From assembly GCA_013396635.1 (NCBI GenBank), contig WBMW01005030.1, forward strand, positions 1-64,000: a stretch of DNA of 64,000 bases, in the 5' to 3' direction. Position 1 is the stretch's first letter, and every line of letters starts with the position of its first letter. A program made the position numbers and the translations under genes. This document shows positions 25,262 to 35,659 of the stretch, one piece after another. Under the pieces are notes generated by a model, which did not search any database, was not told where the DNA came from, and saw nothing but the letters and a program-made list of their open reading frames with translations. The DNA comes from Penelope pileata (lineage: Eukaryota > Chordata > Aves > Galliformes > Cracidae).

Positions 25262-25566
25262 ATGAAGTTCAACAAAGCTAAGTGCAAGGTCCTGCACCTG
25301 GGTCGGGGCAATCCCAAGCACACATACAGGCTGGGCAGAGAATGGCTTGAGAGTAGTCCTGAGAAGGATTTGGGGGTGGCTGTTGACGAGAAACTCAACA
25401 TGAACTGGCAGTGTGCACTTGCAGCCCAGAAGGCCAACCGGATCCTGGGCTGCATCAAGAGAAGCATGGCCAGCAGGTCGAGGGAGGTGATTCTGCCCCT
25501 CTACTCTGCTCTCGTGAGACCTCACCTGGAGTATTGTGTCCAGTTCTGGGGCCCTCAACACAAGAA
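25262..25566 (+). pseudogene. CR1 ORF2 reverse-transcriptase C-terminal fragment
   Basis: An open frame of about 100 codons with MKFNKAKCKVLHLGRGNPKH, then LAAQKANRILGCIKRSMASR and a RPHLEYCVQFWGPQ block, the conserved region after the RT palm in CR1 ORF2. It is uninterrupted up to the assembly N. The lack of stops suggests a fairly young copy. It is a 5'-truncated fragment with no start of its own. Confidence 0.85.
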
Positions 25567-25567
25567 N
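25567..25567. other. Single unknown base at a likely assembly join
   Basis: One N lies where the CR1 sequence jumps from ORF2 to the last bases of the 3' tail. It probably marks a contig join or collapsed gap, not one ambiguous base. Confidence 0.7.
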
Positions 25568-25623
25568 TTGGAACAAGATGATCTCTAAGATCCCTTTCAA
25601 CCTGAACCTTTGTATGATTCCTG

Positions 25624-25629
25624 GAAAAA

Positions 25630-25660
<31 letters not shown>
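25624..25660. repeat. (AAAT)n microsatellite
   Basis: About nine perfect AAAT units directly behind the CR1 tail. Confidence 0.97.
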
Positions 25661-26379
25661 CACAGTTTGGGGAGACAGAAGATGGTAACGGGAGCAGGTG
25701 GTCAGTGAGATAATCGCGCAGCAGAGAAGACCAACAGGTTGACTTTGAATGTAATACTTAGAAAAACAAAGTAACTGCAATGAAGCTTTGGAGGCACTGA
25801 ACCACAGAATATAAGGTTTTTTCCTACCTATCATAGAATCACAGACTCTTAGGGGTTAGAAGGGACCTCTGGAGGTAGTCTAGTCTCTATTAAAGCAGAT
25901 TCCCTAGAGTAGGCTACACAGGAAAGCATCCAGGTGGGTTTTATGTATCTCCAGAGAAGGAGACTCCACAATCTCTCTGGGAAGCCCGTTCCAGTGCTCT
26001 GTCAGCCCCACAGTAAAGAATTTTTTCCTCATATTTGTGTGGAACTACCTACATTCCAATTTGTGTCCATTGCTCCTTGTTCTGTTGCTGAGCACCACTG
26101 AAAAGAGCCTGGCCCCATCCACTCAGCTCCCATCCATTAGATATTTCTAAGCATTGATAAGACCACCTCTCAGTTTTCTCCAGGCTAAACAGTCCCAGGT
26201 CTCTCAGCCTTTCCTCATAATGGAGATGATCCAGGCCCCTTGTCATCTTTGTGGCCCTTAACTGGACTCTCTCCAGGAGATTCCTGTCAGTTGAACTGAC
26301 AAGGCCAGAACCGAACACAGCACTCCGGGCATGGCCTCACCAGGACAGAGCAGAGAGGGAGGATCACCTCCCTTGGCCT

Positions 26380-26952
26380 TGTATGGAAAAATCTCATTGC
26401 CAGAACTTAATGTTCAAAGAGGAGACAAAGGATTCCTGGAAAATAACTTTATTCAAATAAAGGAAGAGTCTACTGGGGCATATTCCCATAAGGTCTCTCA
26501 AATTGTTGGGGTAAGCAGACCCCTTTTTATCCCTGAACCCCGATGCTATAGTGAGACCTCCTCGTTTTCCTATCGGCTGAGGTACTTGAGGTTACATTCT
26601 TCTCGGTCCACCAACCATGTGCTCTATCCTACTAGGTATCCCCCCTCCCCCTCCCGTCATTTCCTTTGTTTATGCATACTTTGTAATCTGTATTGTTTGT
26701 TATTTTTGCCCAACTAGAGCCATCTTTGGCTCCCATTTGACAAAGTTCATCTCCTCTTTGTTCTGTCCTGCAAACAAGACACACAAGCAGACACCAAGCT
26801 GTCATTTCCTGCCATACATCTGCAAGACAAGCCTGTTTAACCAATTCTGCTCAGCCTTCCTTCATCAGCTTTATCATGTTTTGCAGGGACCTCCTATTCT
26901 TCTAAATTTCAGTTTATTTTGCAAAGACACTTTATTCTGCTTTTTCCCTTCA
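26380..26952 (-). mobile_element. Solo LTR inserted in CR1, minus strand
   Basis: A 573-base insertion with TG...CA ends (TGTATGGAAA at 26380, CCCTTCA at 26952) and a likely short target duplication: GGCCT before it and ACCT after it, one base changed or missing. On the minus strand it has a GGGATAAAAAGGGG TATA-like box (about 26522-26536) and, about 80 bases further, GAATAAAGTT as polyadenylation signal (about 26443-26452). That order gives the U3-R-U5 direction. No internal retroviral genes are attached. The family is not identified. Confidence 0.75.
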
Positions 26953-27109
26953 ACCTGCTAGCCACACTCTTTTTAATGCACCTCAGGAAACCATGGGCCT
27001 TCTCGGCCACAAGGGCACACTGCTGGCTTATGTCCACCAGGACACCTAGGTCCATCTCTGCAGAGCTCCTTTCCAGCAGGCTAGCCCCTAATCTGTACTG
27101 ATGCATGTG

Positions 27110-27633
27110 TGTATGGAAAATTACAGATCACGGCCTGAACAGGGGACTAGGTCATAAGAAAGGGCTTATGTTAGCTTGGGAACATAGGGACACTGCCTTG
27201 GCCCATACACCTGCAGGTAGCTAGATGAAAACTTGTTTGTGAGAAAAGTGCCCTGTAGCTGTAAGCAAGTACCCTTGTTTTGTGTGAATGACCTTGTTTA
27301 CCCAGATCTGTATTTGTCCCCCGCTACTATATAAATGGCCACAATACCATGGGGGTACTCCTCCCTCCCTCCGGCTGAACCCTGCTGCTGAACCCTTGCC
27401 AGCTTGCTGCTGCCGGCACCCCTGTCAGCGATCCCACTGCCGGCCCATCGCCCCCAGCACTCGGCAAACACCTTTGCTGGCCTGCTGCCACCAGCACCCC
27501 TATCAGCACAGACTACCCAACAGCCGTCCTGGCATTGTGAGTACCTTGCTATTAAACTGATTAATCTGAGCTCACCTCTGAGTGCTTTCCTTAGAATTGG
27601 TGAACCTTAAGCAGAAGTGATGTCTCTTTTGCA
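27110..27633 (+). mobile_element. Solo LTR inserted in CR1, plus strand
   Basis: A 524-base insertion that starts TGTATGGAAA and ends TTTTGCA, with near-matching flanks (GCATGTG before, GCAATGTG after). A CTATATAAAT TATA box is at 27326-27335 and an ATTAAA polyadenylation signal at 27552-27557, so it reads on the plus strand. Between them are GC-rich imperfect repeats of GCTGCTG/CCAGCACCCC type (27370-27510). It splits the same CR1 as the LTR at 26380, only 157 bases away and in the opposite orientation. The first 10 bases match those at 26380, but the rest does not align, so these are different families. Confidence 0.75.
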
Positions 27634-27795
27634 CTGCAATGTGGTTATTCCTCCCCAGGTGCAGGACTCTACACTTTCTCTTGTTGAAACTCATCAGATT
27701 CCCCTCTGCCCAACTCTCCAGTCCATCCAGGTGTCCCTGAATGGCAGCACAGCCTTCTGGTATGTCAGCCACCCATCCCAGCTTCGTATTATGTG

Positions 27796-28990
27796 AACCT
27801 CTGTTTTACTGTTGGTCAGATTGTCTGTCCCTGCTATACCGCTTAGTAGATTGTACAAGAACTTTGCTGTTCTTCTCATTAGAAAGCTAATTCACAATCA
27901 AAACTAGCTCATAGTGATTCATTAATTTTGCCAGTACCAGTGTTCAGTTCAATACTTCTTACTCTCTTCTATAAAATATAATACCTGTATCCCTAGTTGA
28001 AGTTTTTGCTCCCTCTCAAATATAAATTCAAATGTGAACACAGCTTATCGGAACTATATATCATATTTTGTTACAGGTTTCATTCTTCAATTTGTTTGAA
28101 TTCTGATCACCTTCACTGTTGTTAAGAGCAGCTGTTTGGTCTAGAAGCTCTCAGAAAAAAAAAAAAAAAAACTTCAGCAGAACTTTCCACTAAGATCTTG
28201 AATCCATTTATTCCCTTTATGGCACAGATTTATCTCCTCTCGGCTACAAGTGGAAGAGAAAATGATATGTTCTGAGTACTGAGGATCTTGAAAAAGAGTT
28301 GTCTTGCTAAAAACAACAGAAGAATCTGCCCTTGACATTCTATGGTGAGACAAGGTTTTAGGAGTTCAGTAATTGGCATGCACTGTGTTCACCAAGAAGA
28401 TGGGATCAGTAAAGCCCAAATATATATCTACCTCACATATACGTGAGGTCATATATATGTGTAGGTACACTAAGTACCAACAACCTTGAATCTGTACCTA
28501 CTAGCTTTATTAAGAAATGATTCTCCTCATATACTGTAAGAATTGAATATTTTGGGGGAAAAAGTTACTTTAGGAACTTTATAAAAGCTTACACAGGCAG
28601 TAACCCCTGACAAAATACTCATTCTTTGTGAATTGTAATATGTTCTGTTCAGGAGCAGTAAACACATATTTTTCCAAATCAGTTGTTTGTGCCAAGGCTT
28701 GCAGCATCAGCTCACTGGTGAGATAATTGTGGGCTTCCATGCCTTGAAGGAGTTGCTCACTTGAGGTTTGCTGGCTGCCAGAAGCTGAGTAATACAGCCT
28801 CAAGAAGCAGGGAGCATCGAGAGGGAAGAACATGAAGGAAGCGAAAACAAGAGATCTAAAATAAATAAATTAATTAAAAAGTGAGGAATAGGAGAAACAT
28901 CCATGCATCAGAGAAAATATGATCTGGGCTTCTGGGGCTGTCTAGGGCTCCATAAAAATATATGTCTATCAGCTCATGTTAATTAATAAA
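27796..28990. other. Non-coding stretch with poly(A) and small inverted repeat
   Basis: No gene or element recognised. Contains a 17-base A tract (28155-28171) and a short hairpin (28430-28449). A minus-strand open frame at 28579-28833 has no known motif. Confidence 0.5.
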
Positions 28991-28991
28991 A

Positions 28992-29391
28992 TGTAGGAGG
29001 TTGCAGTCCCGCTTCAATTATTGGAGTGAGGGGAGATTCTTTAACATACCCAGAGTGAGATTAAGACACAAACGAGGTCAAATGTTGTCCGACCAGTTTA
29101 ATAGGAATTCTGGTCAGTGAGGAAGACGGGGATGGGGAAGCAGGCAATAGTAAAAGGGTAGGAAGTAAGAGCAAGTGTTACGTATAAAAAAGCAAGGACA
29201 GTCACAACCATGGATCCCACGCCGTTGTATCAGTCCAGGAATATCTTCAGGCCCATGTGGGAGCAAGGGAGCAAGAGCACAGGGGGAGCAGCAGCAAGCA
29301 GGCATCATCAGGTCTCAGGCAGCAGGCACCAGGCGAAGCAGGAGCAGACATCAGGAGAAGCAGGAGCAGGCAGTAGGCATCAGGCATCGTC
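28992..29391 (-). mobile_element. Endogenous retrovirus LTR, minus strand, cut by an assembly N
   Basis: Starts TGTAGGAGGTTGCAGTCCCG on the plus strand. The minus strand has a TATTAAAC polyadenylation signal (about 29096-29104) and a TTTTTTATAC box about 85 bases upstream of it (about 29180-29190), which sets the direction. The part at 29268-29388 consists of degenerate AGCAGGAGCAGGCA-type repeats, like the GC-rich repeats in the LTR at 27110. The sequence is lost at the N at 29392, and what follows does not look like LTR, so its U3 end is missing. Confidence 0.6.
29268..29388. repeat. Degenerate GCAGGAGCAG short-unit repeat
   Basis: Overlapping imperfect copies of GCAGGCA, GCAGGAGCAG and CATCAGG with strong purine bias on the plus strand, inside the LTR. 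Ends next to the N at 29392, where such repeats often break assembly. Confidence 0.6.
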
Positions 29392-29392
29392 N
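29392..29392. other. Single unknown base at a likely assembly join
   Basis: One N lies where the LTR repeat stops abruptly and AT-rich unique sequence begins. Confidence 0.6.
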
Positions 29393-29983
29393 CTACATAC
29401 CTTAAAAACACACAGTATTATAGCTGGACTTGCTGGATTTATCAATTTGAGTTTGGAAATTTACAGACATTTTATCTGAATTTTCTTTTCTTCCTCTTGC
29501 TGTTGCATTTATTTTTCCCTGATTATTAATAGTACTTCTCTTTATCTTTCACAAATTTCTGCTTCTTGTGTTGAATCTCATTTGTTCATTTGTTTCTCTT
29601 CCACTTCATTATCTTCTTTATAATCCCTTTCTTCTGAATCTTCTTTCATAAAGTACTTTCTTTCCATCATGGTCTGTCTCTGTTTTCTTTCCCTCACATC
29701 TGTATACCAAGGCATTCCAACATAGAAGGTTTTATTAAAGGAAAACTCACAAAAATGGAAATGGGATGTCTTGCAAGTTAGCATTCTTAACATCTGCCAT
29801 GCTTGTCTATGTGGGAAATTGGTGCACTGTGAGTTCACATCCTAATTTACAATAAAGTTACTGAACAAAAAATAAGCCTTAAGCTCCTAGATATCCAGGT
29901 AATTTTCAAAACGTTATACACTCTGTGCTTAGGGGTTTTTTTAGCCTCACTTTGGAAAATGCATGTGTAATGTAGTTTTAGAG
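29393..29983. other. Non-coding stretch, nothing recognised
   Basis: AT-rich, pyrimidine-biased on the plus strand at 29470-29700. A minus-strand frame (29578-29838) is open because of that composition. Nothing supports a gene. Confidence 0.5.
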
Positions 29984-30353
29984 TATTCCTGTGGAGGATC
30001 GATATGAGCAACCCAGGGTAGGAGCCTCCCCCCTCGGCCACTCCTTGTGAGCACCTGGAGGGGGAGGTGTATCCAGACGCCGGATGCGCTGCCAGCGGGC
30101 AGCGACCAATCACGTCTGTCCACGTGCTGCCCCAGTCAGGAGAAGGAGAGGTCACGTGATCGAGACCCTGTGGCCAATGCGTAGTGCCCACGTACTTCCG
30201 CTGTATGTCGATAGCCAATGCGGGTTGCCCGCGCGTTTTTCTATTGTTGTTTACCTATATATGTTGTGCACAATGTGATTAAAGTGAGCACGACCATACT
30301 CACATTGAGATCGTGTCATGACTCAGGGACCCACTTCCACTCCAACATATTCC
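29984..30353 (+). mobile_element. Solo LTR with perfect 6-bp target duplication
   Basis: A 358-base LTR (29990-30347) with TGTGGAGG at the start and CTCCAACA at the end, which form a near-perfect terminal inverted repeat. It is flanked on both sides by TATTCC (29984-29989 and 30348-30353). It is far more GC-rich than its surroundings. It carries three CCAAT boxes (30106, 30174 and 30213 areas), CACGTG/CACGTAC elements, a CTATATATG TATA-like box (about 30255) and a GATTAAAG polyadenylation signal (about 30280), all in plus-strand order. No retroviral genes remain, so it arose by recombination between two LTRs. The intact duplication suggests a recent insertion. Confidence 0.9.
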
Positions 30354-32205
30354 AATTTTTAAAACTGTGAAATTAGGGCATTTCTGGGAATTTTATATTA
30401 GAAATTAAATTATGTGTGTTTGACTGTTTTGAAGATTAATGCAAAAAATACATGCTGAATTCTTGTCCTTTCAAGAAATTACTTGTATTTCTGAGCACTT
30501 TACTATGCTTCAACTGGCTGTGCACATATGTTGGGCCAGGGTGAGATAGAGGGGCTAGAAACTGCATTAATCAGATTAGACTACAGGAGTTAATTTGCTC
30601 ATTAAAAAGTTGAAAGCTATCACTCAGATATGTACAGCTTCCCTCTTTTATTAGATCTATAGCTTGGTTTATAGTGAGAGCTGTTACACAAACTGCATAT
30701 GCCACTTGTGTCGTGCAGCCAAGTTTTTAGATTGCTGTATAAAAATGGCTATGCTGAATGCAGTCTTCTTCACTTTTTCCTTTTGGAAAAGTCCTTCTGC
30801 ATAGCCCTGGAGCATGTAACATAATGTGTTGTGCCTACTGTGAAAATGTGTATTAAGGGAAGTTTCATGAAAGAGCCTTCTTCCACATCTAGCCATGCAA
30901 CTGGGCATCTGTGGCAATTAGGGATCCCAAAGCTTGAACTAGCCTTTGAGGTTCAAAACTAAGGTCTCTGTCTCAAATTGGGCCTAGTGATCTGGCTCAT
31001 AATTTCAGTTCTATAAGATAAAAAGTTATTCAATATTGCTTTATCTCTTGCAAAGTGCTTCAGCAAAAATACAAATGAGTCCTAGACACACTGCTTACCA
31101 TTACATTGCTTAAAGTACCTTCTTAAAGTACTTTGCTTAAAATTTCTTGTTCTCTATTGTCCAATACGGTCCCTTCACAGAATGTTCCAACCATTTAAAT
31201 GCACATCTCTGCCTGACATCTTCCTTGATCTTCTCTGTGGCAGCCACAAAACATGATAAAGAACACAATCCCCAGTCCACTACTTCCTCTGAATTATTCA
31301 TAATTACAAGTATCCTAATTGATTTAGAATTACGCTCAACTGTACCATTTATTTGTTTTTATAACAGTTTTTTGTCAGGGTGCACTGTACTTGGAAAATG
31401 TGCTTTCCTCCAAGATTTATAATATAGTTTAGTCATAGCTAGCAAGTTCTAACTTCAGCGAGGCTTTAAGTAGTCTAAATTTCAATAAATTCAACACCAG
31501 TGTTGATATTTGTTTTCTTCCAGTTTGTTTCTAGACATGTTTGTTTTTCAGTCATCAATCTGTTCTTTTTTTTCCCCTTCATTTCTCAAGAATGAGGATG
31601 CGCTCTCCTGGGCCTAAATCTGCAGGATTTTTTAATGCTTATTTAAATAGTTATCTTCATTGTTTGTTTGGAAGAGAGGTGATGTGATCTGTTTGGATAT
31701 GTCAATAAATTTTGATCAATGTCTTCAGACCCAAGGGTTCAAAATGAGACCTTGGGCCTTGAGCATCTTATGAAATTCAAGGACTAGTGTACTTAATGAA
31801 ATCTTACAAAGTTAAAAATGAGATGTATTTGTTCTGTATTTTACACTCTACCATTTTTACACTACTATTAGGAGCATGAATTAACTATTCTACAGTAAAA
31901 CTTGACTTAATTTTTATGAATTTATATGAAGACAAAGCATTACATATAACTATAATAAAATTACAATGTAGATGTAATATACAGTAAAATGTGTACATCT
32001 AGTTACATATGTTAGGCAATACTTAGAGCATCAAAAGCAACTTACTGCTGATCATCAAACTACATATTTATGGGACTAAATATCAGTTCATTTTATTTTA
32101 TTTTTAGCTCTATATAAATCAATTAACTACAACTTACTTTACAGTTCACTGGACTTAGTGATCAACATACACAAGTGGTAAGTTCAGTGATAGGGTGTAC
32201 ATTGC
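30354..32205. other. Non-coding stretch, nothing recognised
   Basis: AT-rich sequence with no recognised element. Frames at 30684-30917 (minus) and 31147-31422 (plus) have no motif. Confidence 0.5.
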
Positions 32206-32207
32206 CT

Positions 32208-32293
32208 CATATAGAATCATAGAATCATAGAAACACTAGGTTGGAAAGGACCTACAAGATCATCTAGTCCAACCGTCCTCCTATATCTGGCCT
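32208..32293 (-). mobile_element. CR1 LINE 3' terminal fragment, minus strand
   Basis: Only the last 80 or so bases of a CR1 on the minus strand. It starts with TCATAGAATCATAGAA and continues GGTTGGAAAGGACCTACAAG and TCATCTAGTCCAACCGTCC. This is the shortest common form of CR1 insertion. It lies just before a second, older CR1 3' end at 32314. Confidence 0.9.
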
Positions 32294-32313
32294 TTTGGGG
32301 GCTAATTCTTAAA

Positions 32314-33238
32314 GGTCATAAAATAATTGAACTTGGAAGGGACCCTTAGAAGTCATTTCATCCAACTTCCCATTCAAAGTAGGGTCAGTACAGATTTCAG
32401 ACCAGCTTCCCTACGACTTTGTGCAGTTGGGTCTTGAAAACTTCCAATAGACTCGTTAACATTTCTGAGCAACCTGATTTAGTGCTTAGCTATCCTACAG
32501 TGACCTTTTCCCTTTTTTCTGGTTGAAACCACCCATTTCAATTTAGCATCATTGTCTCCTACTGTCCCACAGTGCAACTCTGCAGAGGTAGCACTCTACC
32601 GTCTTAATCTCTCTGTAAACAAAGGGAGGCAGATGTCAAGTCTCTCCAGAAAAGCCTCAGTTTCTCAGCCTCTCCTCAGAGGGCAAGTGCCTCAGCTCCA
32701 TGACTGCCTTGACAGTTAGCACTTGCCACAGTTTATTATATACGGATCAAGAATTCCCAAAAGAGTTTCCCAGCTTGATCCATTTCCACTACTGCTAGCT
32801 CCCTTTCTTGAACCCTGTTTCTAGGAACAAAATCCTGGGAGATCTTGTGGAAGATTGGTACAAAAAAGGCTTTGAGTACCTCAGCTTTAAACATATCTAC
32901 TCTCGTTAAATCACAAGTCCCACTGAACAACAGCCCCTTTCTCCTTGTTCACCATTAATCCATTAATGTAGATGTAGAAACACTTGTTCCCCTTGATGTT
33001 CCTCATTGGTCTTAATTCTTGCTGCGCTTTGGCTTTTCTAATATCATCCCAGTCTGGTCAGGAGATTCCTCTACATTTCTTCGCATTCTGTCCTTTCTTC
33101 TAGGTTCTGTATATAGTCAGTTTGCTCAGTGGAACTCAATGCCTGCATGATAAAGTTGGTCTCCTTCTAAGCTTGCTCATTTTTCTGAATATCGAGGGTG
33201 GACTGCTGTTATGCTGGGAGGAGGTTCTCCACAAAGAC
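32314..33238 (-). mobile_element. Old CR1 LINE, minus strand, RT deleted
   Basis: The plus strand shows the reverse of a CR1 3' region (32314-32720: GGTCATAAAATAATTGAACT, AGCCTCTCCTCAGAGGG) followed at 32730-33238 by the segment between endonuclease and RT. On the minus strand the latter has KAKAQQELRPMRNIKGNKCF, like the C-F-Y-x-Y-I block of CR1 ORF2. The RT core between them is missing, so this is one element with a large internal deletion or two adjacent fragments. The LTR at 33239 directly follows. Confidence 0.7.
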
Positions 33239-33785
33239 TGTCTTGTCCCACTCAGTGGATTGCAAGGAAGGTGAATCTTCAGAATCCCATGAAATAGAGC
33301 ACTCCTGATTTTACAGGAGTCTCTTCTGCAACAGAGTCAGATAATGACTCAGAGGAACAATACAAGGCAGTTTATTGAGCTTTCTAACAATAGCTAATCA
33401 ACTACTTCTAGGAAAAATTAGGCAATCTTCTAACAACAATTAGTAAGCATTATGGATAAGGGTACTTGGCATAGGTGTTATTTCCTCACGAACTATTCTA
33501 AGACAAATTTAGGCAATGGTTACTTAAAAGAAAAATAATAGAAGAAGACTGAGATGAAAGAGGAGAAGAGAGTGAGAAACAGGACAGAGACAGGGAGATA
33601 TTTCACCACATCCTCAAATTCAGCATGGTCTTGGTCTTTGAGTGATGGGTTGACAAAAGTAAACGTGCATGCTCACCTTTATGTAGTCTAGTTGGTCCAA
33701 GATCATCCTTGGAGTGGCAAGCCAGAGGTGTCTAGAAGATGCAGGAGTTTTCAGTAAGGGTCTCTGGTGGTCATGCACCCCCTCA
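33239..33785 (-). mobile_element. Endogenous retrovirus LTR, minus strand, second copy of the 10-kb family
   Basis: Same family, orientation and gross order as 10153-10764. Shared blocks include GCAAGGAAGGTGAATCTT, ATGACTCAGAGGA, GGCAATG and ATTATGGATAA. The minus strand has a CTACATAAAGG TATA-like box (about 33684-33694) and an AATAAACTGCC polyadenylation signal (about 33367-33377), the latter better preserved than in the first copy. No target duplication is visible. It sits at the 5' edge of the CR1 at 32314, which it may have interrupted. Confidence 0.7.
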
Positions 33786-35655
33786 GTTAATACCGATGTT
33801 TTTTCTTCAGCTGATGTTTTTCAGCTGTAAGGGGAAATAGATGCTGTCCATGATACAACATATAAGCAGCCATTAGTTTGCCTTTACAGGGTGAGGGTTG
33901 TATCTCTTGCAGCTTTCAGTGAAGGTCTGTAAATCCTACAGCTTGAGTTGTGTAGGCCCCCATTCTGCATTGTTTTTGAGGTGTCTGAGTCAACAAATTC
34001 CTTGTTGGTCTCCGACAAAGACCTGTCAGTTCACTTGTGTTCCTTTGCTCTAGTGAGTTCTCTTCCATAGGAGCTCTACCTACCAGGAGACTTCATAAAT
34101 GTTACTGTTTTTCACCTTTAATTATGTCTGTGCTTTTTAAGTCTCATGGTTAGTAGCATGTTTTGTCTTATTCCTCTTGAGACTATTTAGAATGAAAAGT
34201 TTATCCAAACTGTTTCTCATCTCCCTCAGTGTTTGGCATTATCTGTTATAGTAGGTCTTACAAACCTTGTCACTTCTGTCAGCTCAGAGGAATGCTTTCT
34301 CCAAAGATTCTTATTTTGCTTATTTTTTGAAGCTTAAAAAAAAAAAAGAAAGAAAAGAAGAAGAAGAAAAGATGCCTTCTTGGTGAAGGATTATAAAGGT
34401 AATGCTAAAAGAAATTAATTAGCTCTGGTAATATGGATGTTTTATTATAGCTTGCTGTTAGTTTACAATATTTCAGCATGATTTTCTTCTGTGACTTTTG
34501 TTTATGTAAATTGTTGACTTATTTCCCCGCTTTCTCGTGCCTGCTGAACATATGTTAACCTTCCATGTCTTTCTGTTTGAGAACACAGAAATACTTTTCA
34601 AGCCCTTATCAAGGTCTGAATAGAAAAAAAGTACTGGTTTGGGCCTTTCTTACTGTGGTTAAGGCAGCTGTGTATTTCATTAATCCTATCTAAGAACACC
34701 TTCAGGTTGTAGAGGTGCCTTATTAGAGTGCTGTGGGGCTAATACTTAGGAAAAGAAGAACAAGATTTTTTTAATTCTATAGTTAATTCTTTTAAATCTC
34801 ATATTGTACTCCATAATTTCATGCTACCAGCACTACAACTGAGGAAATACATTAGAAATTAGAGTGACAACTTGAGCAAAAGAGTTGGATAAAGGGTAAC
34901 TTTATGGAGAGCTTTGATTTTCAGGAAAACAGGCTGACCTTTATGAAATAATGCAACTACTGTTTCTGTAGCCAAATCAGTGACAACATGCAAATTACTT
35001 CCTTCTTGGGCAGACATGTGAGAGTTTTGTATTGCTTTCTTCATGTTGGCTTGCTTGATTTGAAGTTCCTTTAAAGCTTGTATGCCTGGCTAACTTGCAG
35101 ATGTAAAGTTCTTATGATTATTTTCTGGTCTGGAAACACCTAGCTCATTTCCCAACAAGTCAGTACAACAGCTGCCATCTTTGCTGTGGATATAACCCTC
35201 TTTCCCAAACTGGTGGGTAAGTGTAAGGCCAGCAGTGACAATACTACTAAAATGAAGCTAGCAACAACACAGCTAAAGCAGTGAGATAGGATGGCATGAG
35301 TAAAAATAAGGCTATGGACAATTTATGTTGTTACAATCCAGCCCTTTCTGACTCAAAAGTGAATACAAAAATGTACGGAAATCACACGTAATTTAGTGAT
35401 TATAAGTACGCAAAGCACACTGGAAAATAGAACTAATCAATTTCTGGCTGTAAACAGAAAACTGTTATATAATCCAGAGATTAGAGAACTCTGAATATGC
35501 AGCCAATTACCATGTTTCTCTTTTTTATGAAGAGCAGGTGAAGCTTGTTTAGATTGCCTTTACTTGTCTCTCTCACCTTCAGCCATCCTCTTTATTTTCA
35601 TATCCGGTCAGAAAAGTTGCGTTTCCTCCCTGTTCTCTTCCACATTATACACATG
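33786..35655. other. Non-coding stretch, nothing recognised
   Basis: The first 300 bases may be a continuation of the CR1 interrupted by the LTR, but I could not align them. A purine tract lies at 34336-34371. A minus-strand frame at 34859-35044 has no motif. Confidence 0.4.
34336..34371. repeat. A/AAG purine simple repeat
   Basis: A12 followed by GAAAGAAAAGAAGAAGAAGA-type units. Confidence 0.95.
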
Positions 35656-35659
35656 GCTA

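Larger units (their letters stand above)
25155..25615 (+). mobile_element. CR1 LINE ORF2 segment, plus strand, broken by a single N
   Basis: Well-preserved CR1 ORF2 C-terminal coding sequence (open from 25262 to the N at 25567) followed directly by a CR1 tail (GATGATCTCTAAGATCCCTT). The expected 350 or so bases between them are missing exactly at the N, so the assembly has lost sequence there or joined two pieces. It faces the minus-strand CR1 starting at 25831. Confidence 0.85.
25831..27795 (-). mobile_element. CR1 LINE, minus strand, interrupted by two LTRs
   Basis: The plus strand reads as the reverse of a CR1, from its 3' end at 25831 (TCATAGAATCACAGACTC) through the 3' region (25831-26100) and ORF2 C-terminal part. 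The element is continuous in three pieces, 25831-26379, 26953-27109 and about 27638-27795. The gaps between them are filled by LTRs at 26380-26952 and 27110-27633. Removing both restores one collinear CR1 of about 870 bases. The minus-strand frames at 26049-26318, 26909-27106 and 27572-27772 are its ORF2 remnants (for example LHYEERLRDLGLFSLEK). Confidence 0.88.

Noticed and set aside
25079..25834. A 251-codon minus-strand open frame
   Set aside because: It is the antisense of CR1 ORF2 plus a microsatellite (repeated IYLF from AAAT units) and crosses an assembly N. Antisense CR1 is often open by composition.
29210..29479. A Gln/Ala-rich open frame
   Set aside because: It results from GCAGGAGCAG repeats in an LTR and crosses an N.
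30084..30278. Open frames in the GC-rich patch at 30 kb as a small gene or CpG-island promoter of a host gene
   Set aside because: The patch lies wholly within a solo LTR bounded by target duplications, so the GC content and promoter motifs belong to the LTR.
10153..33785. The two same-family LTRs as the ends of a single 23-kb provirus
   Set aside because: The interior holds hAT, mariner, several CR1s and unrelated LTRs and no retroviral genes, and no shared flanking duplication was seen.
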